In this document: piece after piece, positions 8,268-16,603 of the stretch
Numbering within the stretch: position 1 is the first letter of the stretch
Layout: every line of letters starts with the position of its first letter
DNA from: Tychonema bourrellyi FEM_GT703
GTDB lineage: Bacteria; Cyanobacteriota; Cyanobacteriia; Cyanobacteriales; Microcoleaceae
Reading direction: 5' to 3'
NCBI RefSeq assembly: GCF_002412335.2
Contig: NZ_NXIB02000008.1
Span: 1 to 48,167 of the forward strand
DNA: 48,167 nucleotides
The notes under the pieces: model-generated
What the model was told of the DNA's origin: nothing
Databases searched by the model: none
Seen by the model: only the letters and a program-made list of their open reading frames with translations
Program-made: the position numbers and the translations under genes

Positions 8268-8392
8268 ACTGAGATATTGCACCATTGTTAGCAACAGGCA
8301 AGATGCCTGTTACACAAGAAAATCAATTCTTTGTGGAACAGGCATCTTGCCTGTTCATAAAAGGCTTATTGAGAATGGTGCAATATCTCAGT
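8268..8392. repeat. Palindromic MITE-like element, copy C
   Basis: Terminal repeats actgagatattgcaccattg (8268 onward) and the inverse ending cagt at about 8392 enclose two core palindromes (caacaggcaagatgcctgtt and ggaacaggcatcttgcctgttc). The TIR mutations agree on both ends (atatt / aatat), which suggests the arms are kept complementary by selection or gene conversion. Confidence 0.86.
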
Positions 8393-8441
8393 TGGAACAA
8401 ACAAATAACCAATGCCCTATGCCCCATGCCCCATGCCCAAT

Positions 8442-9623
8442 TTAATCAATATTAATTTGATTGGGAGGTTTTGGTTGATTCCGATTATCATCCTTCAAAG
8501 TTTTGCGCCCCGAACTTGCATAATCCTTATACAAATCCACAAACATCTTTGTTAACTGTGGCAAAGATAATTTCTCCCCATTAATTTGAGATTTCATATA
8601 AACTTTTAGCACTTCAATGTAAGCCAAGCCGAGAGCAAGCGTGAGAGTTGCCGCTGTTGCACCAGAGATAGCACCACCGACAATTGTACCCGCACCGGGA
8701 ATCATTTTAATCAAATTAGTCACAATACTTCTGCCAACAGCAGTCACTCCACCAGCGCCGCTAATAGCAGACAGCATCGCCGAGATAAATCCCTTATCAA
8801 AGGGCATTCCAAAAATCACAGTAATATTCGCAATCATTGCCGTTTGCATCGTCATCAAAATTGGTGCATCAGCAAACGGTACAGGAGTTGCACCGATAAT
8901 TGCAGAACCTGCAACATAGGCACTGAGATACTTAAATGCCATGTCAGATTTGAGTCCAATATTCGCAATTTGTTCTTTGACAAAGGCTTTTTTTGCTACT
9001 TCCGGTAGCAATTGAAAAGTTGCATCAACCAACTTATCTAAACCGTGAGATTTTACTGTATAATCCTCATCAATTTCTTCCGGTTCTGCCATGACAGGGA
9101 TAACTTGACTGACTGGCAAATTCATGTGTTCCAGTTGCTTGAAAAACTCGCTCGGTTTTTTTGATGTAGTTTGAGTGAGAACTAAAATAACTGGTACATC
9201 CATGATTTCCATTTCTCTTAGCCAGCTTTCCTCCACGGATTCTATTCGATTTGCGCCGTGATTGATGCAGTACCAGATGACGTGAATGTGTTCTTTGGGG
9301 TGCAGAAGTCTTTGGTCTTCAATGAGTTTAGCAACGTTTAATTGAATAATTTTAATTTGTTCGGCGTTGAGTTCGAGTCCGGGAGTGTCGTAAACTGCGA
9401 TCGGGCAATTCGGTTTGGTATATTGGCGAATACCGTGAGTGACGGGGCGGCCGACTCCGGTTTCTGCTAAGCGTTGGCGAAAAACAGCATTGATCAGGGT
9501 ACTTTTGCCGACACCAGTTTTGCCGATGACTAAAACATTGCACTGTCCCACATCATTTTCTGCGTCTTTGAAGGCATCGTAGCTTTTGATTAAAAGGTCG
9601 TCTAGGGAAAAGTCATCTGACAT
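8442..9623 (-). CDS. Era-like GTPase with C-terminal DUF697 membrane-associated domain
   Basis: N-terminal G domain: P-loop GKTGVGKST (residues 34-42), a Thr in the switch-I stretch, and DTPG (79-82). LTQTT (149-153) stands where NKxD is expected, so base recognition may be non-standard. After about residue 210 comes a small-residue-rich, hydrophobic region (GATPVPFADAPILMTMQTAMI, SAISGAGGVTAVGRS, GAGTIVGGAISGATAATLTL) typical of DUF697 proteins, usually membrane-associated. Such GTPases in cyanobacteria have no settled function; membrane remodelling and stress roles have been proposed for relatives. Its 3' end meets a short atgcccc-type repeat tract at 8411-8440. Confidence 0.85.
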   Translation of the reverse strand: MSDDFSLDDLLIKSYDAFKDAENDVGQCNVLVIGKTGVGKSTLINAVFRQRLAETGVGRPVTHGIRQYTKPNCPIAVYDTPGLELNAEQIKIIQLNVAKLIEDQRLLHPKEHIHVIWYCINHGANRIESVEESWLREMEIMDVPVILVLTQTTSKKPSEFFKQLEHMNLPVSQVIPVMAEPEEIDEDYTVKSHGLDKLVDATFQLLPEVAKKAFVKEQIANIGLKSDMAFKYLSAYVAGSAIIGATPVPFADAPILMTMQTAMIANITVIFGMPFDKGFISAMLSAISGAGGVTAVGRSIVTNLIKMIPGAGTIVGGAISGATAATLTLALGLAYIEVLKVYMKSQINGEKLSLPQLTKMFVDLYKDYASSGRKTLKDDNRNQPKPPNQINID

Positions 9624-9663
9624 GGCGGTTTCTAGAATGGTGGGATATTAAAATTAGACACCA

Positions 9664-9741
9664 CCGAATAGAATTCGGGGCTATACAAACGAAGTTAATG
9701 TTAAGCCCGCCGAATAGAATTCGGGGCTATACAAACGAAGT
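9664..9741. repeat. Two direct copies of a 32-bp intergenic repeat
   Basis: The 32-bp unit starting ccgaatagaattcggggcta occurs at 9664-9695 and 9710-9741 (46-bp period), each with an inner ccgaatagaattcgg palindrome. The second copy runs into gtccgcctacgcggac, another small palindrome. It sits between the GTPase start and the DUF29 gene. Confidence 0.85.
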
Positions 9742-9820
9742 CCGCCTACGCGGACAGAGGAGTCTCAAATATATTGTAGCAATTTGATTTCAGAATCAGT
9801 GGAAAGGATATCTGATTCAA

Positions 9821-10318
9821 TTATTCAATATTTTCAGGATTTTCAGGCAGATCGCACTCAGGCGGTAAAAAATCAGGATTAAGAACTTCTTCTCCAGTAA
9901 ATGGAGACTCTGGGGGAAATGTCGCAATAGATAAACCTGTTTCATCTGCGGCTAGTTCTCTGGCATCTTGATACGATTCATTAAAAATATCTTCAAAAAA
10001 ACGATATAAACTCGGACTGGTTTTGAAGGTATCTCGGATGCGTTTACGATGTTCGCGAATGGTGTATATCCAACTATTTGTTCTTTTTTCTGGCTGATAT
10101 TTATACTTAAGCAAGTGCATTAAAAGTACCCTCAAATTACTTTTTAAAGCATTTTTATCGCTTTTTCCCATACTTTCCAGTTCCTCTAGTAAGTTCTCTA
10201 AATCTATTTCGGCAAACTTTCCCTCTTTTAATAAGTTGATTGTTGTCTGTAACCACAGATAAAAATCCTGTTCATAAAGGGATGTTATTGCAGTTGTTAT
10301 TGATTGGATAGTTGTCAT
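9821..10318 (-). CDS. DUF29 domain-containing protein
   Basis: A 165-residue helical protein with the DUF29 signature: YEQDFYLWLQTTINLLKEG near the N-terminus, then DLENLLEELESMGKSDK, then LLMHLLKYKYQPEKR. The family is very common in cyanobacteria and often lies beside mobile or conflict genes; its role is unknown. It lies 131 bases after the 10450-11022 gene on the same strand and could be the last gene of that transcript, or an independent unit. The C-terminal PPESPFTGEEVLNPDFLPPE segment is also typical of the family. Confidence 0.87.
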   Translation of the reverse strand: MTTIQSITTAITSLYEQDFYLWLQTTINLLKEGKFAEIDLENLLEELESMGKSDKNALKSNLRVLLMHLLKYKYQPEKRTNSWIYTIREHRKRIRDTFKTSPSLYRFFEDIFNESYQDARELAADETGLSIATFPPESPFTGEEVLNPDFLPPECDLPENPENIE

Positions 10319-10449
10319 TTTGTTTGACTCCCTTTCTCTTCTCTACACATAAGTGTAACATATTCGATAATTTATCGCTGAAGTTAGCTTTACGGGCTGA
10401 AATGAGCCGAATTATGCAAGAAGTGCGATCGGTTTGTTCAATCGCACTT

Positions 10450-11022
10450 TTACGGTAGTTTCTCCCGCAGGTCAAGCCAAGTGCTGAGTTCTTCATCTAA
10501 AACATATTTATCAGTGTCAGCGAGTGCAGCGATAACTTTCAATCGATTTTTAAGTTGTCTTAACTCGCGAATTTCTGCAATGGGTAGGGTTTTCCAATTA
10601 GCCGCCTTTTTGTTGACATCTTCCCGCGACTCTTTAATGTTATCCCAAAACCATTGTAGAATTAAGTTAACATCGAGAACAGGATCGTCGGAAATTACTC
10701 CAAGTTTAGCGATCGCCCCAGCCCGCAGCATCATTGAAGAAATTGTAAAAGACTCGCCGCTACCTGGTTTTTGCTGTTCTGCGGCTTCCGATAGGCGATC
10801 GTAAATTGTGGTTGCTACTTGTGCCCATGTGCGATCGCAGAAACCGGAACCATTTTGACCTTTTCGAGCCTTAGTAGAGGCAACATCGGCTAATAATAGC
10901 CAGTTAAAGTCTTGTGGTTGGGCGGTTTGAGCTGAAAATATGTTTTTGATCCAAATGAGTATGGATTCGGCATCTTGTTCGAGGATGCGATCGACGGATA
11001 TTATCGTAGGAGATTGAGTCAT
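10450..11022 (-). CDS. Unknown protein at the 3' end of the ATPase/nuclease operon
   Basis: A 190-residue, mostly helical soluble protein I do not recognise. It starts MTQSPTIISVDRILEQDAES and contains W-rich helices (ILQWFWDNIKESRED) and a charged C-terminal coil (EIRELRQLKNRLKVIAALAD). It begins only 7 bases after the upstream SGHY-like gene, so cotranscription with the HerA/FtsK-nuclease block is very likely. By position it could be an immunity protein or an adaptor for the effector encoded upstream; neither is shown by motif. No signal peptide or membrane segment. Confidence 0.6.
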   Translation of the reverse strand: MTQSPTIISVDRILEQDAESILIWIKNIFSAQTAQPQDFNWLLLADVASTKARKGQNGSGFCDRTWAQVATTIYDRLSEAAEQQKPGSGESFTISSMMLRAGAIAKLGVISDDPVLDVNLILQWFWDNIKESREDVNKKAANWKTLPIAEIRELRQLKNRLKVIAALADTDKYVLDEELSTWLDLREKLP

Positions 11023-11029
11023 GATTTAT

Positions 11030-11464
11030 CTACTCCACATATTCGATATCAGCATTATTGGTATCAACTCCTTGCTGCCTAAAGGCTGTAATTCCCAATT
11101 CTAAGCTTTCTGAAGTGGGTTGGAAATGCCCGCTGTGATTGCTGATTGTTAGCAAAATATATGAACCGTTACTGCCGACAATCTCGGCTTCTCCCGCAGC
11201 CAAGACAGGCTCACCAAGAGTTATAACCGTGTGGTAGATTTCATTGCTAACATCTAAAAATTTCGGAATTACAAGGAGTTCTAGCTCTGTTGTTACCGCC
11301 CATTTGACAGTCCCTTCATTAATTATATCGTCAAATCCTGATTCTCCCACTTTAACGGGTCTGATGCCTAACTCATCTGCCGATCGAAGTTCATCATCTA
11401 GAGTACCAGGGGACTGATTGGAAAAACGAGGGCTGGGGACATTATTTGAAAATGATTGTGTCAC
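11030..11464 (-). CDS. Small SGHY-like domain protein (possible effector or toxin-type domain)
   Basis: 144 residues. The C-terminal half holds the series LGEPVLAAGEAEIVG, then NHSGHFQPTSESLELG, then FRQQGVD. This A-G-E / S-G-H-[FY]-x-P / G-V-D pattern recalls a domain I associate with C-termini of some polymorphic-toxin proteins and of plant IQM calmodulin-binding proteins; that comparison is from memory and unverified. The N-terminal third is low in order (Ser/Asn/Pro rich). It lies between the PD-(D/E)XK gene (69-bp gap) and the 190-residue unknown gene (7-bp gap) on the same strand. Function not assigned. Confidence 0.55.
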   Translation of the reverse strand: MTQSFSNNVPSPRFSNQSPGTLDDELRSADELGIRPVKVGESGFDDIINEGTVKWAVTTELELLVIPKFLDVSNEIYHTVITLGEPVLAAGEAEIVGSNGSYILLTISNHSGHFQPTSESLELGITAFRQQGVDTNNADIEYVE

Positions 11465-11533
11465 AACAGAATTTAACGATAATCCACTTTATATTCAAAG
11501 ATAAGTCTATCTCCTTTTGAACTCGATCGCTCA

Positions 11534-12367
11534 TTATGAGCCAAGCCACTTGAGAAACGTATAGCGAAATCTTGTCTGGCGACTTAAATCCTGGTAAGTG
11601 ACTCCTGGCATCGGCAACATATTTATCTTAACATTGCTGAACTCAGATTGAACTTCTAATGACAGCAGATCCAGAAGAGGTTTCTGTTGATTATATGTGT
11701 CCTCTGGAAAATAAAGCCTAACTTCTCCTCCATCTTTTAGACATCTAGCATATTTAGAAGCCGCGTTCTTAAGGCTCTGAGGATTTATCTCAACAGAGCT
11801 TTTTTTACCTTGATATATATCAGCAGGTTTCCAAGCCTTCGCATCACAGATTAGCTGGCTGGAAGTAATATAAAAATCAGGTTCGGCCGGTTTTTTTGCC
11901 GGATCGTATTCAAGCTTAGGTTTTATCTGGACTTCTGACCAATCAAGATTATCTTCACTGTCAACATCTAACAAAACTTTCCAAACGGCTAGTTCTCCTG
12001 CATCTCCTAACATTTTTAGCCAAGGCAAAGTCTTGTACACCAGAGGATTTTTTTTCAAATCTGTGATGATACTTGTGATGATAGAAGTATCAGCATAAGT
12101 GTTTGCCAAGCTAATTGTTGGATAAATGATTGAAGGTAAGAACGATTGTACTCCTATCATCGTCTGAATTAATTCTATCTGCTTCTGACTGTTTTTGAGG
12201 CGGAGCATTTCTTCACAGCAGATTTCCAGAATGTCAGAAATCTCTCGCTTTAGCTCATATATATCACAATCAGGTAAAGACTTAGCACGGCTTTGCACCT
12301 CAGCCAAGCCATCAATAACTTGACTGAGCATTGACTGAAGCACATCGCACTCTTCCTTTATTCCCAT
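11534..12367 (-). CDS. Helical-module plus PD-(D/E)XK nuclease-fold protein (candidate effector)
   Basis: 277 residues in two parts. Residues 1-73 form a helical module clearly homologous to the whole 74-residue protein encoded just upstream (shared LPD and EICxE motifs, same spacing). After a hydrophobic stretch (about 75-103), residues 120-180 show a classic PD-(D/E)XK nuclease core: GELAVWKVLL (Glu125), EPDFYI (Pro163-Asp164) and ICDAKAW (Asp175-Ala-Lys177). The ATG overlaps the stop of the upstream gene by one base (TAATG), implying coupled translation. The arrangement of a small helical protein, a longer protein with the same module plus a nuclease, and an FtsK-type ATPase resembles effector modules, but could equally be an intracellular defence nuclease. 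Catalytic motif confident; role inferred. Confidence 0.72.
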   Translation of the reverse strand: MGIKEECDVLQSMLSQVIDGLAEVQSRAKSLPDCDIYELKREISDILEICCEEMLRLKNSQKQIELIQTMIGVQSFLPSIIYPTISLANTYADTSIITSIITDLKKNPLVYKTLPWLKMLGDAGELAVWKVLLDVDSEDNLDWSEVQIKPKLEYDPAKKPAEPDFYITSSQLICDAKAWKPADIYQGKKSSVEINPQSLKNAASKYARCLKDGGEVRLYFPEDTYNQQKPLLDLLSLEVQSEFSNVKINMLPMPGVTYQDLSRQTRFRYTFLKWLGS

Positions 12368-12591
12368 TAGCCTCCTACAGTTTTCATGATTTCCTCAGCT
12401 TGTCCAGTGGCTACATTTAACGTTTTAATTGCTTCGTCACAAATTTCATAAATCTGCTGAACTTTAGATCGTGCTTCAGCTAAAGTGGCATCTGGTAGCT
12501 GCCCTGCTTGTGATTTAGCGTCATCCATAAGTTCCATGATTTGATTCAGTGTTTTTTGAAAGTCTTCTACTTGACCTACTAAATCGCCCAT
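12367..12591 (-). CDS. 74-residue helical protein, homologous to the N-terminus of the downstream nuclease
   Basis: A short, all-helical protein (MGDLVGQVEDFQKTLNQIME start) with two predicted helices separated by QLPDATL, followed by a third short helix. Its size and two-helix outline recall WXG100-type proteins, but there is no WXG motif; the loop has LPD instead. Aligned over its whole length, it matches residues 1-73 of the next gene's product (LPD, EIC.E and closing V-G). It sits directly between the ATPase gene (47-bp gap) and the nuclease gene (1-base overlap). It may be a free partner, chaperone or competing copy of the nuclease's targeting module. Confidence 0.68.
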   Translation of the reverse strand: MGDLVGQVEDFQKTLNQIMELMDDAKSQAGQLPDATLAEARSKVQQIYEICDEAIKTLNVATGQAEEIMKTVGG

Positions 12592-12638
12592 AACTCACCT
12601 CACTACATTTGTTGTTATGTCATTTTAATACAAATTCG

Positions 12639-14699
12639 TTAACTAAACAAGCTATCTTTAGTCCAGATAGCTTTGGGAACGTAAGGAGTAGCAATGAGTT
12701 TGATTTCTGCCTCTAACCCTCGATAAATTGCCCTTCCTTTGGGATTGACGGGTAAACTACCTGCGCGATCGTCATCCAGTAGTCTGGTGCTAATACTAGA
12801 TTGGACGCGAAAAATAACCCGCTCGTCAAGATTATATAATATTTGAGTTGGAGTTACGTTCGTATCGGCTGGTTGTTGAGTGCAGTAAAAAATATTAATA
12901 TCGGCAACACGAGACTTCAGAACTAAGGTCTCTAAATCTCGATAAATGTTAGCTTTAATCGACCTTTCTGCGTTGACAATTGATGCAGCTTCATCAATAA
13001 ATAATAGGATTCTATGATCCTGAGTATTACACTTGGCTCTCAATTGAGCTAAGCTTTCAACATCTTGGGTCTTTAGAGCGTTAACCCGTTGCTTATATTT
13101 TTGCACAAGGCTATTCAGGAGAGAGGCAAACTCGTCAAATTCTGTGACGAGTTTAACATTTGGATAGCGTCGGGTGATGCGATAATAATCTAAGCCTTCC
13201 TTAAAGTCGGCGATGTAAATTTCTCGTTCTGCTTGGATTTTGTGACTGGCATACAAAAACTGATATATCATGGAATTGATAAAGTTAGTTTTGCCAGATT
13301 TTGGTACGCCAGCTACTAGCCGATGGGCAATATCTTCAAAATTAGAAAGACAAGGCTCTCCACTTTCCTCAACTCCGACTAGATATGTATCTTCATTAAT
13401 TAAATGACCGTATTTTTTGATAACATCCTCAATGGGTAAAATCTCTGGCAACATTTTTACTGTTTCTTCAAATGACGTTGTATTATTCACTGGTGGAACA
13501 GCTATGCGGAAAAAGCCGCTAATTTCTTGGGCTGTCGCCAGTCGGTGCAATGGTTTTAAATCAACCATCCGAGATGGTGGCGGAGTTGATGACAACTTCG
13601 CTAAACCAGAACCATCTGAAACAGTATTATATAATTGCGGTAGATTTGAATTTTGCTCTGAGTTGACACCGCCAATCATTGGTGGTTGATTTTGATCGTT
13701 GAATGATGGTTTGTCGGGACGACTGACAGAATCACCGCCGAATTTTCTTATTCCTTTTTTTTCGGGCTGAATTGCATTTGCAATTGACATTTGACTGTTG
13801 TTTTTATGCCAGCCTTCCCATTCAATCGCACTGGAAATATTTACGTTTTTTGTGGCTTCCAAGCTTTCGGAAAATCCGGGTTGATTTTTGCTGACTTGGA
13901 TGATTCGGCATCGTTTCCCGTGAGGTGTTTCTTTGATGGCTTCATGGATGAGAGCGTCGAGGACGGGAAAAGCATCGGCACGATTTTCGGCTAGGGCTTT
14001 GATGCTATATTGGAATAGGTCGCTGTTGGGATAGGATTGTTGGTATTTTTGGTAGAGTGCTGATGTGACTGAGAGAATGTTGTCTTTGATTCCGCTGGTG
14101 TTGGCGTTGACTTTATCCAATTGAGCGAGCATTTGGTTGATGGCATTTACCCACAATGATTTTTGATTGGGGTTGTCATAGGTTTGCAGGGTGATTTCTA
14201 AAATGAGTTTGCTGTCTAAGCGGTGGATGACATCGCAGACTGCTGACATATCATTGGTTTGATTTGCCTCGAAGAGGTGAGGTAGGTAGTAATTTTGGGG
14301 TGCGATGAATTCTTCATGTTTGAGAATTTCGCCAATTGTTTGCACCCAGTCTAAGTTTTGGAATGGGGTAAGGTTTGGTTGAGGGGTGAGGGTGAAGAAT
14401 TGGCTTAATTTGCCTTTGGTGAGGAGGCTGAGGATTTGTTCGGAATCTTCTGCGGTTTGGGTGTTGTGGGGGTGATTTATTAGGAGGTAGGTTTTGAGTT
14501 TGGGGGATTGATTGGGATCGTAGATATAGCGGAGGGAAATTGTTAGGTTAGTACCTAGACGAATCAGTGAAAGAATAATTTGATCTTGGGTTTTTTGTAG
14601 CTCCTTTTTGATTTGGTGTGAGCGTTCGTTTGTTTGAATATGAGGTTTCGGAGAAATTGCAAAATATAAGGTATGATATTTATTAATCATATTTGCCAA
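12639..14699 (-). CDS. HerA/FtsK superfamily ATPase
   Basis: 686 residues. The C-terminal ATPase has a Walker A VAGVPKSGKTN (about 462-472), a strand-helix segment IYIADFKEGLDYY, a Walker B RILLFIDEAA (563-572), and an FtsK-like finishing segment RLLDDDRAGSLPVNPKGRAI. Just before the P-loop domain, HRLATAQEISGFFRIAVP resembles the linker seen in HerA/VirB4-like ATPases. The first 390 residues are unfamiliar, with a disordered Ser/Pro/Asn-rich zone at about 320-375. No membrane helix is visible, unlike FtsK itself, so anchoring may come from the upstream membrane protein whose 3' end overlaps this start by 13 bases. It probably pumps DNA or protein substrates; the small helical protein and nuclease encoded next are the obvious candidates. 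Confidence 0.8.
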   Translation of the reverse strand: MANMINKYHTLYFAISPKPHIQTNERSHQIKKELQKTQDQIILSLIRLGTNLTISLRYIYDPNQSPKLKTYLLINHPHNTQTAEDSEQILSLLTKGKLSQFFTLTPQPNLTPFQNLDWVQTIGEILKHEEFIAPQNYYLPHLFEANQTNDMSAVCDVIHRLDSKLILEITLQTYDNPNQKSLWVNAINQMLAQLDKVNANTSGIKDNILSVTSALYQKYQQSYPNSDLFQYSIKALAENRADAFPVLDALIHEAIKETPHGKRCRIIQVSKNQPGFSESLEATKNVNISSAIEWEGWHKNNSQMSIANAIQPEKKGIRKFGGDSVSRPDKPSFNDQNQPPMIGGVNSEQNSNLPQLYNTVSDGSGLAKLSSTPPPSRMVDLKPLHRLATAQEISGFFRIAVPPVNNTTSFEETVKMLPEILPIEDVIKKYGHLINEDTYLVGVEESGEPCLSNFEDIAHRLVAGVPKSGKTNFINSMIYQFLYASHKIQAEREIYIADFKEGLDYYRITRRYPNVKLVTEFDEFASLLNSLVQKYKQRVNALKTQDVESLAQLRAKCNTQDHRILLFIDEAASIVNAERSIKANIYRDLETLVLKSRVADINIFYCTQQPADTNVTPTQILYNLDERVIFRVQSSISTRLLDDDRAGSLPVNPKGRAIYRGLEAEIKLIATPYVPKAIWTKDSLFS

Positions 14700-16384
14700 T
14701 TAGATAATTGTTGTAAAATGGGTTCAAATTTGTTGGGTCTTATGTGCGTCCAATAATAATGGTAAGAGACACAAACAATTAATAAAATTAATGATACGAC
14801 GATTGTAAGAATTAAACTCAAGGGGATGTCAGTACCATTTGAACCGCCCATTATTATGAATGCAACTAATAAGAATAAAAACGAACTTACTAACAGAAAA
14901 ATAAAACATACAATACAATTTATTATAAATTCTTTCAACGACTTTTCTTGTTTCATTTTCAGCTTCTGATTATTTACACAAAGCTTAATACCTTCTTGGA
15001 TTTGAGTTAATATATTTTTCAAAGATTGGCATCGATGATAGCTATAATTTTTATATTCTTGATTATCAAGGGCTGCAAGATTAGGAATTTCACTAACTTT
15101 TTTATACAATTGAGAGTCTAGCGGATAAATCTCAGACAATATTTGTTTCAAAAAGGACTGATTTTCTGATATTTTTTTGTGTATATCTAAAAGCTGTGCA
15201 ACTTGACTTCTTAAGGTTTGAATCCAATTGTGGATATTAGACAGATAGCCATCCTGCTTACTTTTAAGAAAATTAACCAATAAATTTGATGATTTATTAT
15301 ATTGCCTAGCTAAGTTTTCAGCAGCCTTTATCGCAGTTTCAATTCTAGCTAAAATCACATCTATAGCCTGACTTGATGATGTAATGATTTGCTCTATCTG
15401 GGAAATTATTAAATCTTTTGGTTCAAGTTTATCTAACCTATACTCAAAATTAAGTGTCTCTAATACTGTATAAGCGTCTGATTCAAATTTCGCTAACTCT
15501 TGTTTATAAGGAGTTGAAAATCTAACTGCTGTATTGCGTAACTCCGTCTCTTCCAACAACAACTTGCTTAAGGTTTTCAGCCTTCTGTTTAAATCCGTTG
15601 CTGTATTGATAATCTCCGCCGCATGAATTCTCAATGATGTTTCATGGCTGGAGTCATGCAAAAACTCTTCCAACAGCCCATAGAGATATTCCTCAATCTG
15701 AGCAGATTCTTTGAAAATTAACCCAGCTTGCCGCAGCGCCGCCGCTTGTACAATGCTATTGGGTGAAATCAATCCCAAATACACCCCTCGCCCGTGTAAC
15801 TTGGAAATGACATCCCCGACTAAATCCTGATAATTCAGAGATCGATCGCGATCGTTTAATAATTCATCAGCGGGCCCGTAGATCCAAAATTCTAGATGTC
15901 TTTCATATTCTGCGGTTGTTTCCCCTCTGTTGTTTAGGCGAGGAATTCTGTTGATTTCTATCAGCTTACGATCGCGAATTTCCCGACGAATGCGATCGAG
16001 AGGTTCAGTGAAACCGCCGCCTTCTAAATGTTGTAAACTCTGCTGAGAATATCCGATCGCCTCCAACGCCGAAGCCGCCGCCCACCGAGTCAAATCGTTG
16101 CTAACTTCCCCCTTCCCCTTCACTTCCTTCGCGATATCTTTCAGTACATCCCAGTCTGCAAAAGCCTCTTTAACGCGATAGTGTTTTGCAGCCACGCCTA
16201 AGCCTTGTAGCGCTAAAGCCCGCGTGGTTAGTGATGCTTGAGTTTCCCAGATGTTGACGAAAAAAGGAACAGCGCGATCGGGATTCTTTTCGGCATAATC
16301 GAAGAATGCTTGGATTTGTTCGCCTACATTCCGGTAGATATCTGGTGGCTCACCGCCGCCTGGGGGATTTGTAAGGTTGCTCAT
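14687..16384 (-). CDS. HEAT-like/helical protein with C-terminal transmembrane hairpin
   Basis: 565 residues and the first gene of the accessory operon. The N-terminal part (about 20-270) is alpha-helical and looks HEAT/ARM-like (ALALQGLGVAAKHYR, RWAAASALEAIGYS, SIVQAAALRQAGLIF). The middle (about 300-480) is rich in long coiled-coil helices. The C-terminus has two hydrophobic segments (LKEFIINCIVCFIFLLVSSF onward, and LSLILTIVVSLILLIVCVS) forming a membrane hairpin, then a short tail. The bulk should therefore lie on one side of the membrane as a scaffold. The ATPase gene overlaps its end by 13 bases. ATG at 16384. I do not recognise a named family. Likely a membrane platform or sensor for the ATPase (inference). 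Confidence 0.7.
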   Translation of the reverse strand: MSNLTNPPGGGEPPDIYRNVGEQIQAFFDYAEKNPDRAVPFFVNIWETQASLTTRALALQGLGVAAKHYRVKEAFADWDVLKDIAKEVKGKGEVSNDLTRWAAASALEAIGYSQQSLQHLEGGGFTEPLDRIRREIRDRKLIEINRIPRLNNRGETTAEYERHLEFWIYGPADELLNDRDRSLNYQDLVGDVISKLHGRGVYLGLISPNSIVQAAALRQAGLIFKESAQIEEYLYGLLEEFLHDSSHETSLRIHAAEIINTATDLNRRLKTLSKLLLEETELRNTAVRFSTPYKQELAKFESDAYTVLETLNFEYRLDKLEPKDLIISQIEQIITSSSQAIDVILARIETAIKAAENLARQYNKSSNLLVNFLKSKQDGYLSNIHNWIQTLRSQVAQLLDIHKKISENQSFLKQILSEIYPLDSQLYKKVSEIPNLAALDNQEYKNYSYHRCQSLKNILTQIQEGIKLCVNNQKLKMKQEKSLKEFIINCIVCFIFLLVSSFLFLLVAFIIMGGSNGTDIPLSLILTIVVSLILLIVCVSYHYYWTHIRPNKFEPILQQLSNWQI

Positions 16385-16480
16385 GGGATTGACGGGGATA
16401 GAGGGGGAAGTGCATGGAGAAATTATAACTGTTGCAGTCGAGCTTGAACCAATTTTTTGAATATTTGCGGCAGATCCCTA

Positions 16481-16600
16481 GCGGGCGGGCACGGGGGCAC
16501 CGCCCCTACATGAGGGGATTGGAGTAATTCCTGTAGGGGCAATCCCCCCGTGGTTGCCCCGCTTATGCTGGGGTAGGCACGGGGGCACTACCCCTACAAA
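16481..16600. repeat. G/C-rich interspersed repeats (cacgggggca...cccctac)
   Basis: Two direct copies of a gggcacgggggca-N-cccctaca unit (16486-16510 and about 16575-16598), with an inverted copy tgtaggggcaatccccccgt at 16532-16551 between them. A dispersed cyanobacterial intergenic repeat. It abuts the 3' end of the second Uma2 gene. Confidence 0.8.
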
Positions 16601-16603
16601 TCC

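Noticed and set aside
10450-16384. Calling the operon a bona fide type VII secretion system
   Set aside because: There is no WXG motif, no EccB/EccD/mycosin-like protein and only one ATPase domain. The similarity is one of layout, so it is reported as an undescribed system.
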